Source of the DNA: Pyxidicoccus sp. MSG2
GTDB taxonomy: Bacteria > Myxococcota > Myxococcia > Myxococcales > Myxococcaceae
Length of the DNA: 64,000 nt
Direction of reading: 5' to 3'
NCBI RefSeq assembly: GCF_026626705.1
Contig: NZ_JAPNKC010000001.1
Coordinates: forward strand, 4,774,001-4,838,000
Position numbers and translations under genes: made by a program. Below, one piece after another: positions 8,585 through 20,300 of the stretch. Numbering within the stretch: position 1 is the stretch's first letter; the number at the start of each line of letters is the position of its first letter. The notes under the pieces were generated by a model. It was not told the origin of the DNA, did no database searches, and saw only the letters and a program-made list of their open reading frames with translations.

Positions 8585-8603
8585 GGAGGGGCCCTGCCCC
8601 TCC
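8585..8603 (+). terminator. Short stem-loop after the desaturase gene
   Basis: GGAGGGGC-CCT-GCCCCTCC forms a perfect 8-base stem eight bases after the stop codon. There is no clear T tract. Confidence 0.45.
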
Positions 8604-8747
8604 TCCGAGGCTCGCGCCCACCGGCATGCTGGCCGGACGCGCGGGCCTCCCGGGGACGGGCTCGAGGCCCCACCCGCCGTCCGCCCGCCACCGGACCGGG
8701 CAGTCAGTCCGCAGCACGGGCCCGGGCTCCGCGTTAAATGAGCCCCC

Positions 8748-9947
8748 GTGCCCGCCGACACCCCGCTCCGCCTCCGCATCCTCGAAGCAGTGACAGACGT
8801 CCCGGCCGCGGCCTGGGACGCGCTCGCCGGCCCCGACGCGCCCCCCTTCGTGCGGCACGCGTGGCTCGCGGCCATGGAGGAGAGCGGCAGCGCCACCGAG
8901 GAAACGGGCTGGGCGCCGCACCACCTGACACTGTGGCGCGGAAAGCAGCTGGTCGCCGCCGCGCCCGCGTACCGCAAGTTCCACAGCATGGGCGAGTACA
9001 TCTACGACTTCGGCTGGGCGGACGCCGCCGCCCGCCTCGGCGTCGAGTACTACCCGAAGCTCGTCGTCGGTGGCCCCCTCTCCCCCGCCACCGTCCCCCG
9101 CTTCCTCATCGCCCCCGGCGAGGACGTGCCCGCCCTGCGCCGCGCCCTCCTCACCGCCGCCACCGAGAGCGCCCGTGAGTCCGGCTGCTCCTCCGTCCAC
9201 ATCCTCTACCCCACCGGTGAAGAGGCGGACTTCCTCGAGGGCGAGGGGCTCGCCCGCCGCATCACCCTCCAGTTCCACTGGAAGAACCCCGGCTACCGGA
9301 GCTACGACGACTACCTGGCCCGCTTCGACTCCAAGCGCCGCAACCAGCTCAAGCGCGAGCGCGGCGCCGCCGCCACCCAGGGCATCTCCCTGCGCACCGT
9401 GCGCGGCGGCGAATTGACGCAGGCCCACGCGAAGCGCGCCTACGGCTTCTACACCTCCACCTGCGAGCGCCACGCCTGGGGCCAGATTCAGCTCACCCCG
9501 GACTTCTTCGCCCGCGTCTTCAGGGATTTGCCCGACGCCGTGGAGATGGTGGAGGCGGTGAAGGGCCCGAAGGTCATCGCCGGGGCCTTCAACCTGGCCA
9601 CCCGGGAGCGGCTCTACGGCCGCTACTGGGGCGCCTTCGAGGAACACCCCTTCCTGCACTTCAACGTGTGCCTCTACCACTCCGTGGAGGACTGCATCCG
9701 CGCGGGCCGCAAGGTGTTCGAGCCCGGCGCGGGCGGCGAGCACAAGGTCTCCCGCGGCTTCGAGCCCACCGCCGTGCACAGCGCCCACCTCCTCTTCGAC
9801 AAGCGGCTGGACGGCGCGGTGCGCAGCTTCCTGCACCGCGAGCACCAGCGCCTGGCGCCAGCCATAGACGAGGCGGAGAAGATTTGCGGCCTCAAGCCCT
9901 GGCCCCTGGCCGCCAGCCCCGCCGCCGGGGGAGCCACCGGTACCTGA
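8748..9947 (+). CDS. FemAB/GNAT-like acyltransferase (peptidogalycan biosynthesis protein family)
   Basis: This 399-residue protein starts at GTG 8748. Its features match the FemAB-like N-acyltransferase family (PF04339 type): PFVRHAWLAAMEESG at the N-terminus, GEYIYDFGWADAAARLGVEYYPKLVVGGPLSP, QFHWKNPGYRSYDDYLARFDSKRR and YGRYWGAFEEHPFLHFNVCLYH. The C-terminal ends with the family's FEPGAGGEHKVSRGF segment. Two GNAT-like folds are expected. The substrate is unknown. Family members are linked by name to peptidoglycan or glycan modification, but this is not proven. It is a monocistronic gene, complete at family length. Confidence 0.8.
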   Translation: MPADTPLRLRILEAVTDVPAAAWDALAGPDAPPFVRHAWLAAMEESGSATEETGWAPHHLTLWRGKQLVAAAPAYRKFHSMGEYIYDFGWADAAARLGVEYYPKLVVGGPLSPATVPRFLIAPGEDVPALRRALLTAATESARESGCSSVHILYPTGEEADFLEGEGLARRITLQFHWKNPGYRSYDDYLARFDSKRRNQLKRERGAAATQGISLRTVRGGELTQAHAKRAYGFYTSTCERHAWGQIQLTPDFFARVFRDLPDAVEMVEAVKGPKVIAGAFNLATRERLYGRYWGAFEEHPFLHFNVCLYHSVEDCIRAGRKVFEPGAGGEHKVSRGFEPTAVHSAHLLFDKRLDGAVRSFLHREHQRLAPAIDEAEKICGLKPWPLAASPAAGGATGT

Positions 9948-10075
9948 GCCGCCCTCCGGGCGCCGGGCGCCGGGCCTGGAGGGGAGCCCTGGGGCCGGCC
10001 GGATTGTCAGCCCGAAGCAGTCAGCCCTCTTTACGAAGTTGTGAAACCTGGGTGGGCTCGTAGAGTGTCCCCGCT

Positions 10076-10762
10076 ATGAAAGCCCCGGAGACGGACGAAG
10101 ACTTCATCCAGTGGTACGAAGACTGCTGGGCGGACCGCGACGAGGTCGAGTACCCCAAGATGTTCGGCGCCATCGACGAAGGCGTCTTCACGCTCGACCA
10201 GACGGACGCCATTCAAGCGTGGATGGAGAGTGAGCTGGCGCAGGTGAAGGAGCCGGACCCGAACTGGGGTCCCATGGGCGTGCGCGTGGCCCCGCCGAGC
10301 GCGGACTACCCGTACTGGACCTATGTCACCAGCGGCCTGTCCAACCCCTTCACCGTGGCGCCCGGGGAGGAGTTCCCGGACGACGCGCCCAGCGGGATTG
10401 GCTACGAGATGGTCATCCACACGCCCGAAGAGGCGAAGTGGCCGGTGTTCCGGCTGCTGGACATGATGGCCTACAACCTCGTCTGCATGCGCGCCTTCGC
10501 CATGGGCCACCGCTACCCGGTGGAGGGCACGCTGGACGGCGGTGACTCGAAGCTGGCCGGCTTCGTCTTCGTGAGGGACCCGTCCCGCCCGGACCACTTC
10601 GCGCTGCCCAGCGGCAAGGTGCAGCTGATTACGCTGGTGGGCGCCACGAAGAACGAGATGGCCTTCGCCCGCTCCAACGGCATGGACAAGCTGATGGCGA
10701 AGCTCGTCGCGGCCGGCAGCGGCTACATCACCCGGCCCGAGCGCGACGAAGTGAAGCTGTAG
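10076..10762 (+). CDS. Suppressor-of-fused (SUFU) domain protein
   Basis: This 228-residue soluble protein has no signal peptide. The features resembling bacterial SUFU-domain proteins are the YPYWTYVTSGLSNPF segment, the GYEMVIHTPEEAKWPVFRLLDMMAYN region, the GHRYPVEG turn and the closing FALPSGKVQLITLVGATKNEM strand. In animals SUFU regulates Hedgehog transcription factors. In bacteria the domain is mostly of unknown role and has been proposed to act as an immunity protein in polymorphic toxin systems. No toxin gene is adjacent here. Its stop codon abuts the convergent stop of the histidine kinase with no spacer. Confidence 0.7.
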   Translation: MKAPETDEDFIQWYEDCWADRDEVEYPKMFGAIDEGVFTLDQTDAIQAWMESELAQVKEPDPNWGPMGVRVAPPSADYPYWTYVTSGLSNPFTVAPGEEFPDDAPSGIGYEMVIHTPEEAKWPVFRLLDMMAYNLVCMRAFAMGHRYPVEGTLDGGDSKLAGFVFVRDPSRPDHFALPSGKVQLITLVGATKNEMAFARSNGMDKLMAKLVAAGSGYITRPERDEVKL

Positions 10763-12787
10763 TCACTTCCCTTCCGCCGCGCGCGCCGGTGGCCCTCGTG
10801 CCCCGGCGTGTGGCGGCGCGCCCTCCACCAGGGCGCGCAGGGTGGCTGGCTCGAAGGGCTTCTCGATTCGCGGCAGCGGCACCATCTGCAGGAAGGTGCG
10901 GGCGCGCTCGGTGAAGCCGCCGCCCGTCATGAAGACGAGGCGCGACAGCACTTCCGGCTGGCGGCGGGCCAGCTCCTCGTACACGTCCATCCCCGTCACG
11001 TCCCCCATCATCAAGTCGCAGAAGATGCGGTCGAACGCGTCGTCGTGCGCCAGCAGGTCCAGGGCCTCGCGCCCGCTGTGCACCAACACCACCTCGTGCT
11101 GGCCGCCGAGCACGCGGCGCAGCACGGCGGCGACCTGCGGCTCGTCGTCCACCACCAGCACCCGCTTGCGCTCGCCGTCGCCCTCCGTGGCCTCCGGCTC
11201 GGCGGGAGGGGCGACCTCGTGCGTGGTGGGCAGGCGCACGCGGAAGGTGCTGCCTCCGCCAGGCGTGCTGGTGGCCGTCAGCTCCCCGCGCATGCTGCGC
11301 ACCAGCCCCAGCGCGGTGGACAGCCCCAGGCCGGTGCCGGCGCCCACCGGGCGCGTGGTGAAGAAGGGCTCGAAGACGCGCTCCAGCACCTCGGGCGCCA
11401 TGCCGTGGCCGGTGTCCGTCACCTCCACCACCACCCACGCGCCCTCGGCGCGCGAGGTGAGGGTGACGCGGTGGTGGCCCGCGTCCCCCTCCGGAATCGC
11501 GTGCGCGGCATTGACGAGCAACTGGAGGAACACCTGCGCCAGCCGCGCCTCATGTGCCATGACGGTGGGCACGACGGCGAAGTGCCGCTCCACCTGCGCC
11601 CGGTAGCGCAGGTGCGGCATGGCCATGGACAGGCCGAACTCCAGCGCCGCGTGCACGTCCACCGGCGACAGGTGCGGCTCGTCCGCGCGGGCGAACGTCA
11701 GCAGGTCCCTCACGGTGACGCGGATGCGGTCCGCGCCCTCGCGGGCCTCGCGCAGGGCGTCCAGCGCCTCGCTCAGCGCCTCGCCGTCACCGGGGTTGCC
11801 CGCAACCAGCTCCAGTTGCTCCAGCGCGAACTGGAGGTTGCCGGTGACGTAGGAGAGCGGGTTGTTGATTTCATGGCCCACGCCCGCCGCGAGCTGGCCG
11901 GCCATGGCCAGCTTCTCCGTGCGCACCAGCTGCTCGCGCGCGGCCACCAGCTCCTCGGTGCGCTGCTGGACGAGCGCCTCGGCCTCCAGGCGGCCGGAGT
12001 GCTCGCGGGCCAGCAGCATGTCGCGCTCGGCCTCCAGGTGCTTCTTGCCGGTGATGTCGGTGCCGAAGACGGACAGGTTGCCGTTGGCGCACCAGGCGTG
12101 CACCTCGTGCCAGCGGCCGGGGGAGATGCGCACCTCGAAAGTCGTGGCCGCGCCATCGGTGGCCACGCGGCGCAGCTCGCGCTCCAGCCGGGTGCCGAGC
12201 ATCTCCGGGCACGCCTCCCACAGCACGCGGCGGAAGAGCTGCTCCTGCGTGCGCCCGGCGATGGCGGCGGCCTGGTGGTTGACGTAGGTGACGCGCCAGT
12301 CCGGGTCCACGGTGAAGAAGGCGTCCGGGGTGCCCTCGAGCACGTCGCGCACCCAGGCCAGCGTGTCGCGCACGCCCTCCTCCACGCGCACGGCGCTGGT
12401 GACGTCGCGCAGGCGCAACAGCACGCCGTCGCGCAGCGGCACGGCGGTGCCCTGCAGCCACGCCTCGCCCTCCGGGAAGCTGTCCGCGGCGGGCCGGCCC
12501 GTCTCCACCACCTCGCGCAGCACGTCCACCCGGCCGCCCAGCCCGGCGTCCGCGGACACCTCTCGCAGCCTCCGCCCGCGCAGCATCTCCGGCGAGCGGC
12601 CCAGCGCGCGCGCCGCCGCGGGGTTGGCCCACAGCCACTCGAAGTCGGTGATGGCGCCGCCAGGGTCGCGCACGGCGCGCAGCACCATGCAGCCCTCCGG
12701 CTGGCAGCGCTCCGCCTCCTCCAGCGCGGACAGCAGCACGTCCGCGCCCGGAGCCGGGGTCCTCGGGGATGTGTCTGTCTCCTCCAT
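10763..12787 (-). CDS. Hybrid histidine kinase: PAS-PAS-HisKA-HATPase-REC
   Basis: This 674-residue cytoplasmic protein has no membrane segments. Two PAS-like domains (about residues 25-140 and 145-265) are followed by a short coiled coil. The HisKA helix AGVGHEINNPLSY has its His near residue 304. The HATPase domain has N, G1 and G2 boxes (QLLVNAAHAIPEG, VTDTGHGM, FFTTRPVGAGTGLGLS). A C-terminal receiver carries VVDDEP, the acceptor Asp in FCDLMMGDVTGMD and the Lys in RIEKPF. The EINNPLSYVTGNL type is common in myxobacterial kinases. With no partner regulator next to it, output probably passes through its own receiver to an unlinked protein. It should sense an intracellular signal via PAS. 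Confidence 0.93.
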   Translation of the reverse strand: MEETDTSPRTPAPGADVLLSALEEAERCQPEGCMVLRAVRDPGGAITDFEWLWANPAAARALGRSPEMLRGRRLREVSADAGLGGRVDVLREVVETGRPAADSFPEGEAWLQGTAVPLRDGVLLRLRDVTSAVRVEEGVRDTLAWVRDVLEGTPDAFFTVDPDWRVTYVNHQAAAIAGRTQEQLFRRVLWEACPEMLGTRLERELRRVATDGAATTFEVRISPGRWHEVHAWCANGNLSVFGTDITGKKHLEAERDMLLAREHSGRLEAEALVQQRTEELVAAREQLVRTEKLAMAGQLAAGVGHEINNPLSYVTGNLQFALEQLELVAGNPGDGEALSEALDALREAREGADRIRVTVRDLLTFARADEPHLSPVDVHAALEFGLSMAMPHLRYRAQVERHFAVVPTVMAHEARLAQVFLQLLVNAAHAIPEGDAGHHRVTLTSRAEGAWVVVEVTDTGHGMAPEVLERVFEPFFTTRPVGAGTGLGLSTALGLVRSMRGELTATSTPGGGSTFRVRLPTTHEVAPPAEPEATEGDGERKRVLVVDDEPQVAAVLRRVLGGQHEVVLVHSGREALDLLAHDDAFDRIFCDLMMGDVTGMDVYEELARRQPEVLSRLVFMTGGGFTERARTFLQMVPLPRIEKPFEPATLRALVEGAPPHAGARGPPARAAEGK

Positions 12788-13078
12788 GCGCCGCCTACTC
12801 CGACCTACGCGCGCCCGGAGGCCAGCGTCCAGAAACAGCAGGGGTTCCGGCGTATGTCGCCACGAACCGGGGGCTTTCTCAAGCCACGCCGGAGATGGTT
12901 GCCGCGTGACAGCACGAGAACCCGCGAATCAATTCAGGGTAGACGACCCGTCACGGTGGGCTCCGGCCACGCAGCTTCCCACCGTGGGAGTGGCACGTGG
13001 CGGCCTTCCGGACGGACACACGGGCTTCTCTTGGGTGTCCCGTCTTCACGGAGAGCGGACTAGGGTGCGGCCTCCGAC

Positions 13079-14155
13079 ATGACGCCCACCCTCATCACCG
13101 CCGTCGCCTTCGAGCCGCTGCACCTGCCTCTCACGGAGCCCTTCGCCATCGCCACCGGCGCGCAGCACGCCGCTGAGAATGTGCTGGTGCGCCTGACGCT
13201 GGCGGACGGCACGGTGGGTCTGGGTGAGGCAGCGCCCTTCACCGCCGTCAGCGGCGAGACCCAGGGCAGTACGCTGGCCGCGCTGGAGACGGTGCGCGCG
13301 GGGCTGCTCGGCAAGGACGTGCGCGCGTGGCGGCCGGTGTCGGAGTGGCTGGGAGACTCGCTGGCGTTGGCGCCGTCCGCGCGGGCCGGCGTGGAGATGG
13401 CGCTGCTGGACGCGCTGGCGCGGCACCACCGCGTGCCGCTGTACGTGCTGCTGGGCGGCGCGGGGACGGCGCTGGAAATCGACATGACGGTGACGGCGGG
13501 GGACGTGCCGCACGCGCGCGAGTCCGCGAAGGCCATCCTCGCGCGAGGCATCTCCACGCTGAAGGTGAAGGTGGGGGCGCTCGCGCCCGACGAGGACGCG
13601 GCGCGCATGGTGGCCATCCACGAGGTGGCCCCGCGGGCCCGCCTCTTCGCCGACGCCAACGGCGGCTATGACGTCGGCGAGGCGCTGGCCTTCCTGAAGG
13701 AGTTGGAGCGGGCGGACGTGCCGCTGGCGCTGTTCGAGCAGCCGGTGGCCGCGTCGGACTTCGCGGGCATGGCGGAGGTGTCGCGGCGCTCGAAGGTGAG
13801 GGTGTGCGCGGACGAGTCGGCGCGCTCGGCGAAGGACGTGCTGCGGCTCATCCGCGAGGGGGCCGCGCACGGCATCAACATCAAGACGATGAAGTGCGGC
13901 GTGGTGGAGGCCCTGACGATGTGGAGCCTCGCGCGCGCGGCGGGCATGGAATTGATGGTCGGCGGCATGGTGGAGAGCGTGCTGGCCATGACGGCCTCCG
14001 CGCACCTGGCCGCGGGCCTGGGCGGCTTCACCTACGCGGACCTGGACACGCCGCTGTTCATCGCGAGCCACCCGTTCCAGGGCGGCGCACGCTACGACGG
14101 CGCACGCCTGGATTTGGACCCGGACGCGCCGGGGCACGGTGTCACCCTTGCCTGA
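13079..14155 (+). CDS. Dipeptide epimerase (L-Ala-D/L-Glu epimerase type), enolase superfamily
   Basis: This 358-residue protein has the muconate-lactonizing-enzyme fold. Visible catalytic elements are the KVKVG lysine pair (about residue 162), metal ligands in DANGGY, FEQPV and ADES, the opposing Lys in NIKTMKCG, and the C-terminal DLDTPLF motif typical of dipeptide epimerases. The likely reaction is epimerisation of L-Ala-D-Glu or related dipeptides in murein peptide recycling. The DLDTPLF Asp, which binds the dipeptide amino group, favours this over mandelate- or muconate-type members. It is a single gene, divergent from the kinase across 291 bases. Confidence 0.88.
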   Translation: MTPTLITAVAFEPLHLPLTEPFAIATGAQHAAENVLVRLTLADGTVGLGEAAPFTAVSGETQGSTLAALETVRAGLLGKDVRAWRPVSEWLGDSLALAPSARAGVEMALLDALARHHRVPLYVLLGGAGTALEIDMTVTAGDVPHARESAKAILARGISTLKVKVGALAPDEDAARMVAIHEVAPRARLFADANGGYDVGEALAFLKELERADVPLALFEQPVAASDFAGMAEVSRRSKVRVCADESARSAKDVLRLIREGAAHGINIKTMKCGVVEALTMWSLARAAGMELMVGGMVESVLAMTASAHLAAGLGGFTYADLDTPLFIASHPFQGGARYDGARLDLDPDAPGHGVTLA

Positions 14156-14308
14156 GTCCGGGTGACGGCGCACCCGGACGGTGCGAGCACCCTCCCCGCA
14201 CGGCCGGCCGCTGTGTTGCCGGGGTGACGGTGCCGGACGCGACACGCGGTAGATTGCGCCCGTCGCTCAGGCGGGAAGGCACCCGCGCGGCATCCGTCCG
14301 AGGGGGAC

Positions 14309-17300
14309 ATGGAACACCTGGGGAACCTGCGCCAGCCGCTGCTCTGGCTCGCCGTCACGCTGGCCGTGGTGGGCGGGTGCACGGAGTCCGTGGCCCCGAA
14401 GCCTGACGGCCCGCGTGGCACGTCCTCCGCCGCGCTCGAAGTCACGGGGCCCGAGCTCGTCGCGGACCTGCGGTCGGGTTACTGGAGCACCCGCCCCGGG
14501 AGCGCTCCGTCCGGCTTCATGGACCTGGGCGGCACGGCCCTCTTCGCCGCCACGGAAGCCAGCAGCGGGCGCGAGCTGTGGACGAGCGATGGCACGGAAG
14601 CCGGCACGCAGCTGCTCAAGGACCTCCGGCCCGGCGCCGAGAGCTCCGCTCCCAGCGACTTCGTCGTCATGGGCGGCGTCATCTACTTCACCGCCGATGA
14701 CGGCAGCTCCGGGCGCGAGCTGTGGCGGACCGACGGCACGGCCTCCGGCACCGTGCTGGTCAAGGACATCGCCTTCGGTTCGGACTCCTCCAGTCCCAGC
14801 AGCCTGAAGGTCGTCAACGGCATCCTCTACTTCTCCGCGACGGATGGCGTCCTGGGGCCCGAGCTGTGGCGCAGCGATGGCACCGACCCGGGAACGAGGC
14901 TCGTGAAGGACATCGTCTCGGGCGCCAACGGCTCCTCGCCCCAGCACCTCACCGCCGCGGGCAACCTGCTCTTCTTCTCCGCCACCACGCCGAACAACGG
15001 CCGGGAGCTGTGGCGCAGCGATGGGACGTTCAACGGCACCTTTCTCGTCAGGGACCTCGGCTCGGGGTCCCAGGACGGTTTCATCTCGGAGCTGGTGGCC
15101 GTGGGCACCCGCGTCTTCTTCGTCGGCCTCGAGCTCTCGACCTTTCGCGCACTCTGGACCAGCGACGGCACTTCGGGTGGCACCCGGCTTGTCCATTCCA
15201 CGCGACCCAACATCCCGAGCGAGAGCGACAGAATCCAGTCGCTCACGGCGATGAACGGGAGGCTCTACTTCGCCTCGATAGGCACCTCCGGCGGCGCCTC
15301 TGTCGGCTCCGAGTTGTGGACGAGCGATGGGAGCACGACGTCGCTGGTGAAGGACATCGCCCCCGGGACCGGTGGCAGCTCGCCACGGGAGTTGGTGGCG
15401 GTGGGCAGCACGCTCTACTTCAGCGCGAACGACGGCAGCACCGGCGTCGAGCTCTGGAAGAGCGACGGCACGGCGGCGGGCACGCAGCGGGTCGCCGACA
15501 TCGCGCCGGGCGCGATGGGCTCCGGTCCCCAGAAGCTGACCGACATCCACGGCGTGCTCTACTTCAGCGCGAACGACGGAAGCACGGGCCGGGAGCTATG
15601 GCGGAGTGAGGACATCCCCTTCGGGACGCAGCGGGTGATGGACATCAACTTCGGGCCGGAAGACTCCAATCCCGAGGGGATGACCGCCGTCGGCACGCGC
15701 GTCTTCTTCGCCACCGACGGCCTCGGCTGGGGCGTGGAGCCCTGGTGGACGGACGGCAGAGACTACATGCCGACCCGGGACATCTACACCGAGATGGGCC
15801 ACTCGGACCCCCGGGCACTCACCGCGCTCGGCGACAGGCTCTACTTCACCGCGGACGCGGACGAGCTCGGCCGGGAGCCCTGGGTGACCGACGCCTCGGG
15901 CACCTGGATCCTCCAGGACATCTACACGGGCGCCTTCAGCTCCAACCCGACCCGCTTCGTCCCGATGAATGGCGCCCTCGTATTCGACGCCAACGACGGC
16001 CTCACCGGCCAGGAGCTGTGGACGAGCAACGGAACCCCGGCCGGCACCCGGCTCCTCAAGGACCTCCAGCCCGGCGCCCTCTCCAGCTCCCCTCGGGACC
16101 TGAAGGTCCTTCCGCAGTTGGGCAGCCGGCTTCTCTTCACCGCGAACGACGGGCAGACAGGCTTCGAGCCGTGGATCAGCGACGGCACCGCCAGCGGGAC
16201 CCAGCTCCTCAAGGACGTCTGGGCGGGGAGCGCAGGTGGCTCCCTGAGCGGGGGCTTCGTCGAGTTCCAGGGCAGGGGCTATTTCGGTGCCTCGGACGGC
16301 ACGAGCACCACCCTCTGGCAGACCCCGGGCACGGCGGCCGGGACGGTCTCCCTGCAGAACGTCGTGCCCTACTTCGACAGGGCCGTCGCCGTCACGCCCG
16401 GCTTCTTCTACTTCGCCGGCTCCCTCGGCACCTCGAACGACGTCGAGCTGTGGCGGAGTGATGGCACCCGCATCTGGACGAACCGCGTCAAGGACATCAA
16501 CCCGTCGGGCTCCAGCTCGCCGGCCGACTTCGCCCTGATGGATGACCTGCTGTATTTCAGCGCCGCCCCGACTGCCACTGTGCGAGGCCTCTGGCGCAGC
16601 AACGGCACGGAGGCGGGCACCCAGGAGGTGGTGAATTACGCGGCGGGAACGAGGGGCTTCAACCCGCGCTACCTCTCGGTGGCGAACCGGGTCCTGTTCT
16701 TCCAGGCGCAGGTCCCGAATCTCGGCATCGAGCTGTGGCGGAGTGATGGAACGCTGCCGGGCACCCGGCCCGTGAAGGACGTCAACCCCGGCCCCACTGG
16801 CAGCATGGCCGACGAGCCGATGCTGGTGCTGGAACCGGAGGGGCTGGTGGTGTTCGCCGCCTCGGACGGTGTCACCGGCATGGAGCCGTGGATTTCGGAC
16901 GGCACCGAAACGGGGACGCTGCCGCTCGGTGACCTCGCACCGGGCGCCCTCTCCTCCAACCCCCGCCTGTTCACGCGCAAGGGCAAGGACATCTACTTCG
17001 TCGCCAACGATGGGACCACCGGCTTCGAGCTGTGGCGCATGACGCTGGACATCCCGCCGGACACCACGCCGCCCACCGTCACCTGCCCGTCCTCGGTGAC
17101 CGTGGAGGTCCAGAGCAAGACGGGCGCGACGGTGAGCTATCCAGCGGCCACCGTCACGGACAATGCGCCCGGCAGGCCGGCCCTCGTCTACAGCAAGGCA
17201 TCGGGGACTGTGTTTCCCCTGGGGACGACGAGCGTCACCGCCACGGCGACGGATGCGGCCGGGAACAAGGGCGCGTGCTCCTTCACCGTCACCGTCCAGG

Positions 17301-20300
17301 ACACCATCGCGCCCGCGCTGACGTGCCCCGCGGACGTCACGGCCGAGGCCACCGACAGCACGGGCGCCATCGTCAGCTACCCGTCCGCCAAGGTGACTGA
17401 CACCGGCTCGGCGCCGGAGGTCACCTACAGCCAGGCGAGCGGGACGCTGTTCTCCGTCGGCACCACCGCCGTCACCGTCACCGCGACGGACACGTCCGGG
17501 AACAGCACCACGTGCTCCTTCAACGTCACCGTGCGCGACACCACGCAGCCGGCCGTGACGTGTCCGGCCAGCATCACCGCCGAGGCCACCCGTTCCTCGG
17601 GAGGCCTCGTCAGCTATCCGCCCGCCACGGCTTCCGACACGGCCAGCCCTCCGGTGACGCTGAGCTACAGCCAGGACTCCGGGACGGTGTTCCCAATCGG
17701 GGAAACGCTCGTCACCGCGACGGCCACGGACGCGGCGGGCAACAGCGCCACGTGTACCTTCTCGGTGACGGTCCACGACACCACCGCGCCCGTCCTGGTC
17801 TGCCCCACGGACGTCATCACCGAGGCAGCCGATGCCTCGGGCACCGTCGTGAGCTACCCGCCCGCCACCGTTTCGGACTCCGTCACCGCCTCGCCGGAGC
17901 TGACCTACAGCCAGGCCTCGGGCACGGTGTTCGCCCTGGGGACGACGGGCGTCACCGTCACCGCGCGGGATGCGGCCGGCAATACCTCCTCGTGCGCCTT
18001 CAGCGTCACCGTCCGGGACACCACGGCGCCGTCCCTGAGCTGTCCCACGGACCTCGTCACCGAGGCCACCGGTGCAGCAGGTGCAGCCGTGCCCTATTCG
18101 CCGGCCACCGCCTCCGACGCCGTGACGGCTTCGCCCGCGCTCACCTACAGCCACGCCTCCGGGACGACGTTCCCCATGGGAATGACGAGCGTCACCGTCA
18201 CCGCGACGGACACTGCGGGCAACTCCGCCACGTGCACCTTCGGCGTCACCGTCCGGGACACCACCGCGCCTTCCGTGAGCTGCCCGGCGGACGTCATCGC
18301 CGAAGCAGTCAGTGCCTCGGGAGCCACCGTGAGCTACGCGCCCGCGACGGCTTCGGATGCAGTGACATCCTCGCCCGCGCTCACATACAGCCAGGCGAAC
18401 GGGACACTGTTCTCGCTGGGCATGACGCGCGTCACCGTCATCGCAGAGGACGCGGCCGGCAACACTGCTTCATGCGCCTTCAACGTCAGCGTCCGGGACG
18501 AGACGGCACCCGTCGTGACGTGCCCCATCGGGGTGCCGTCCGAGGCCACCGGTGCAGCGGGCTCCGTCGTGAGCTACGCGCCCGCCACGGCGGCGGATGC
18601 CGTCACCGCGTCGCCCGTGCTCACCTACAGCCAGGCTTCCGGAACGGTGTTCCCGCTCGGAGTGACGACCGTCACCGTCACCGCGACGGATGCGGCTGGC
18701 AATGCCGCCTCGTGCGAGTTCGACGTCCTCGTCCAGGACACCACCGCGCCCACGCTGAGCTGTCCCGCGGACGTCACCGCCGAGGCCACCAACGCCTCGG
18801 GTGCCACCGTGAGCTACCCGCCCGCGACTGCTTCCGACGCCGTCACGGGCTCGCCGCAGGTTGCCTACGGCCAGGCGAGCGGAACGCTGTTCCCGGTCGG
18901 CACCACCGCCGTCACCGTCACCGCGAGGGACGCGGCCGGCAACTCGGTCTCGTGCTCCTTCAACGTCAGCGTTCGCGATGCCACGAAGCCAGAGGTGTCG
19001 TGCCCCGCGAGCGTCACCGTCGAGGCCACCAGCGCCTCGGGCGCCACCGTGAGCTACCCGCCGGCCACCGCTTCCGATACGGCCAGCCCTCCCGTGACAG
19101 TGGGTTACAGCCATGAGTCCGGAACGGTGTTCCCGCTCGGGGTGACGACGGTCACCGTCACCGCGACGGATGCGGCGGGCAACGCCGCCTCATGCACGTT
19201 CGAAGTCACCGTGCAGGACACCACCGCGCCCTCGTTGAGTTGCCCCGCGGACGTCCTCACCGAGGCCACCAGCACGTCGGGCGCCACCGTGAGCTACGCG
19301 TCCATGCATGCATCGGATGCCGTCACGGCTTCGCCCGCGCTCAGCTACAGCCGCGCCTCGGGGGTGCTGTTCGCGCTGGGGACGACGCATGTCACCGTCA
19401 CCGCGACGGACGCGGCCGGCAACGCCGCATCGTGCTCCTTCGACGTCACCGTGCAGGACACCACCGCGCCCGCCCTGGTCTGCCCCACGGGCACCACCGC
19501 CGAGGCCACCAGCGCCTCGGGCGCCACCCTGGAGTACGCACCGGCCACCGCGTCCGACGCGACCACCTCCGCGCCGGAGCTCGTCTACAGCCAGGCCTCG
19601 GGCACGGTGTTCCCGCTCGGCGCCACGGACGTGGCCGTCACGGCCCGGGATGCGTCGGGCAACGAGGCGACGTGTCACTTCACCCTGACCGTGCGTGACA
19701 CCACCCCGCCCTCCGTGGGCTGCACGGCGGACCTCACCGTGGAGGCCGAGGGTGCCGACGGCACGCCCGTCGCCTTCGAGCTGGCGAGCCCCCTGGACAC
19801 CGTCACCCGCGCCCCCCAGGTGTCCACCAGCCATGCTCCGGGCAGCCGCTTCCCGCTCGGGACGACGGCCGTCACCGTGACGGCGCGAGACGAAGCGGAC
19901 AACGCGGCCTCCTGCACCTTCTCCATCACCGTGCGGGACACCACGGCGCCCGTGCTCTCCTGCCCCGCGGACATGACCGTCAAGTCGCAGGACGATGCGG
20001 GCGCGCCTGTCACCTTCACCGCCTCCGCCAGCGACGCGGTGACGAGCTCGCCCGAGCTGACCTACAGCCACGCCCCCGGCAGCACCTTCCCGCGAGGCAC
20101 CACGCCCGTGACAGTCACCGCGCGGGACGAGGCCGGGCAGACCGCCGGGTGCACCTTCCAGGTGACGGTGCGGCGGCCGGCCTCCGTGCCGGTTCCCGCG
20201 GAGCCGGTCGGCTTCGGCTGCGAAGCAGGAAGCTCGGGCGGTCGCGGAGCCGGCCTGTGGCTCCTGCTGCTGGTCAGCGCCGGCTGGCTCCAGCGTCGCT

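Noticed and set aside
15596-18154. Minus-strand frame of 852 codons inside the giant repeat gene
   Set aside because: Composition artefact of GC-rich repeats. The translation is Gly/Arg-rich without domains.
17060-20173. Regular repeat array tested as a CRISPR
   Set aside because: The repeats are 240 bases, coding throughout, and lack repeat-spacer structure.
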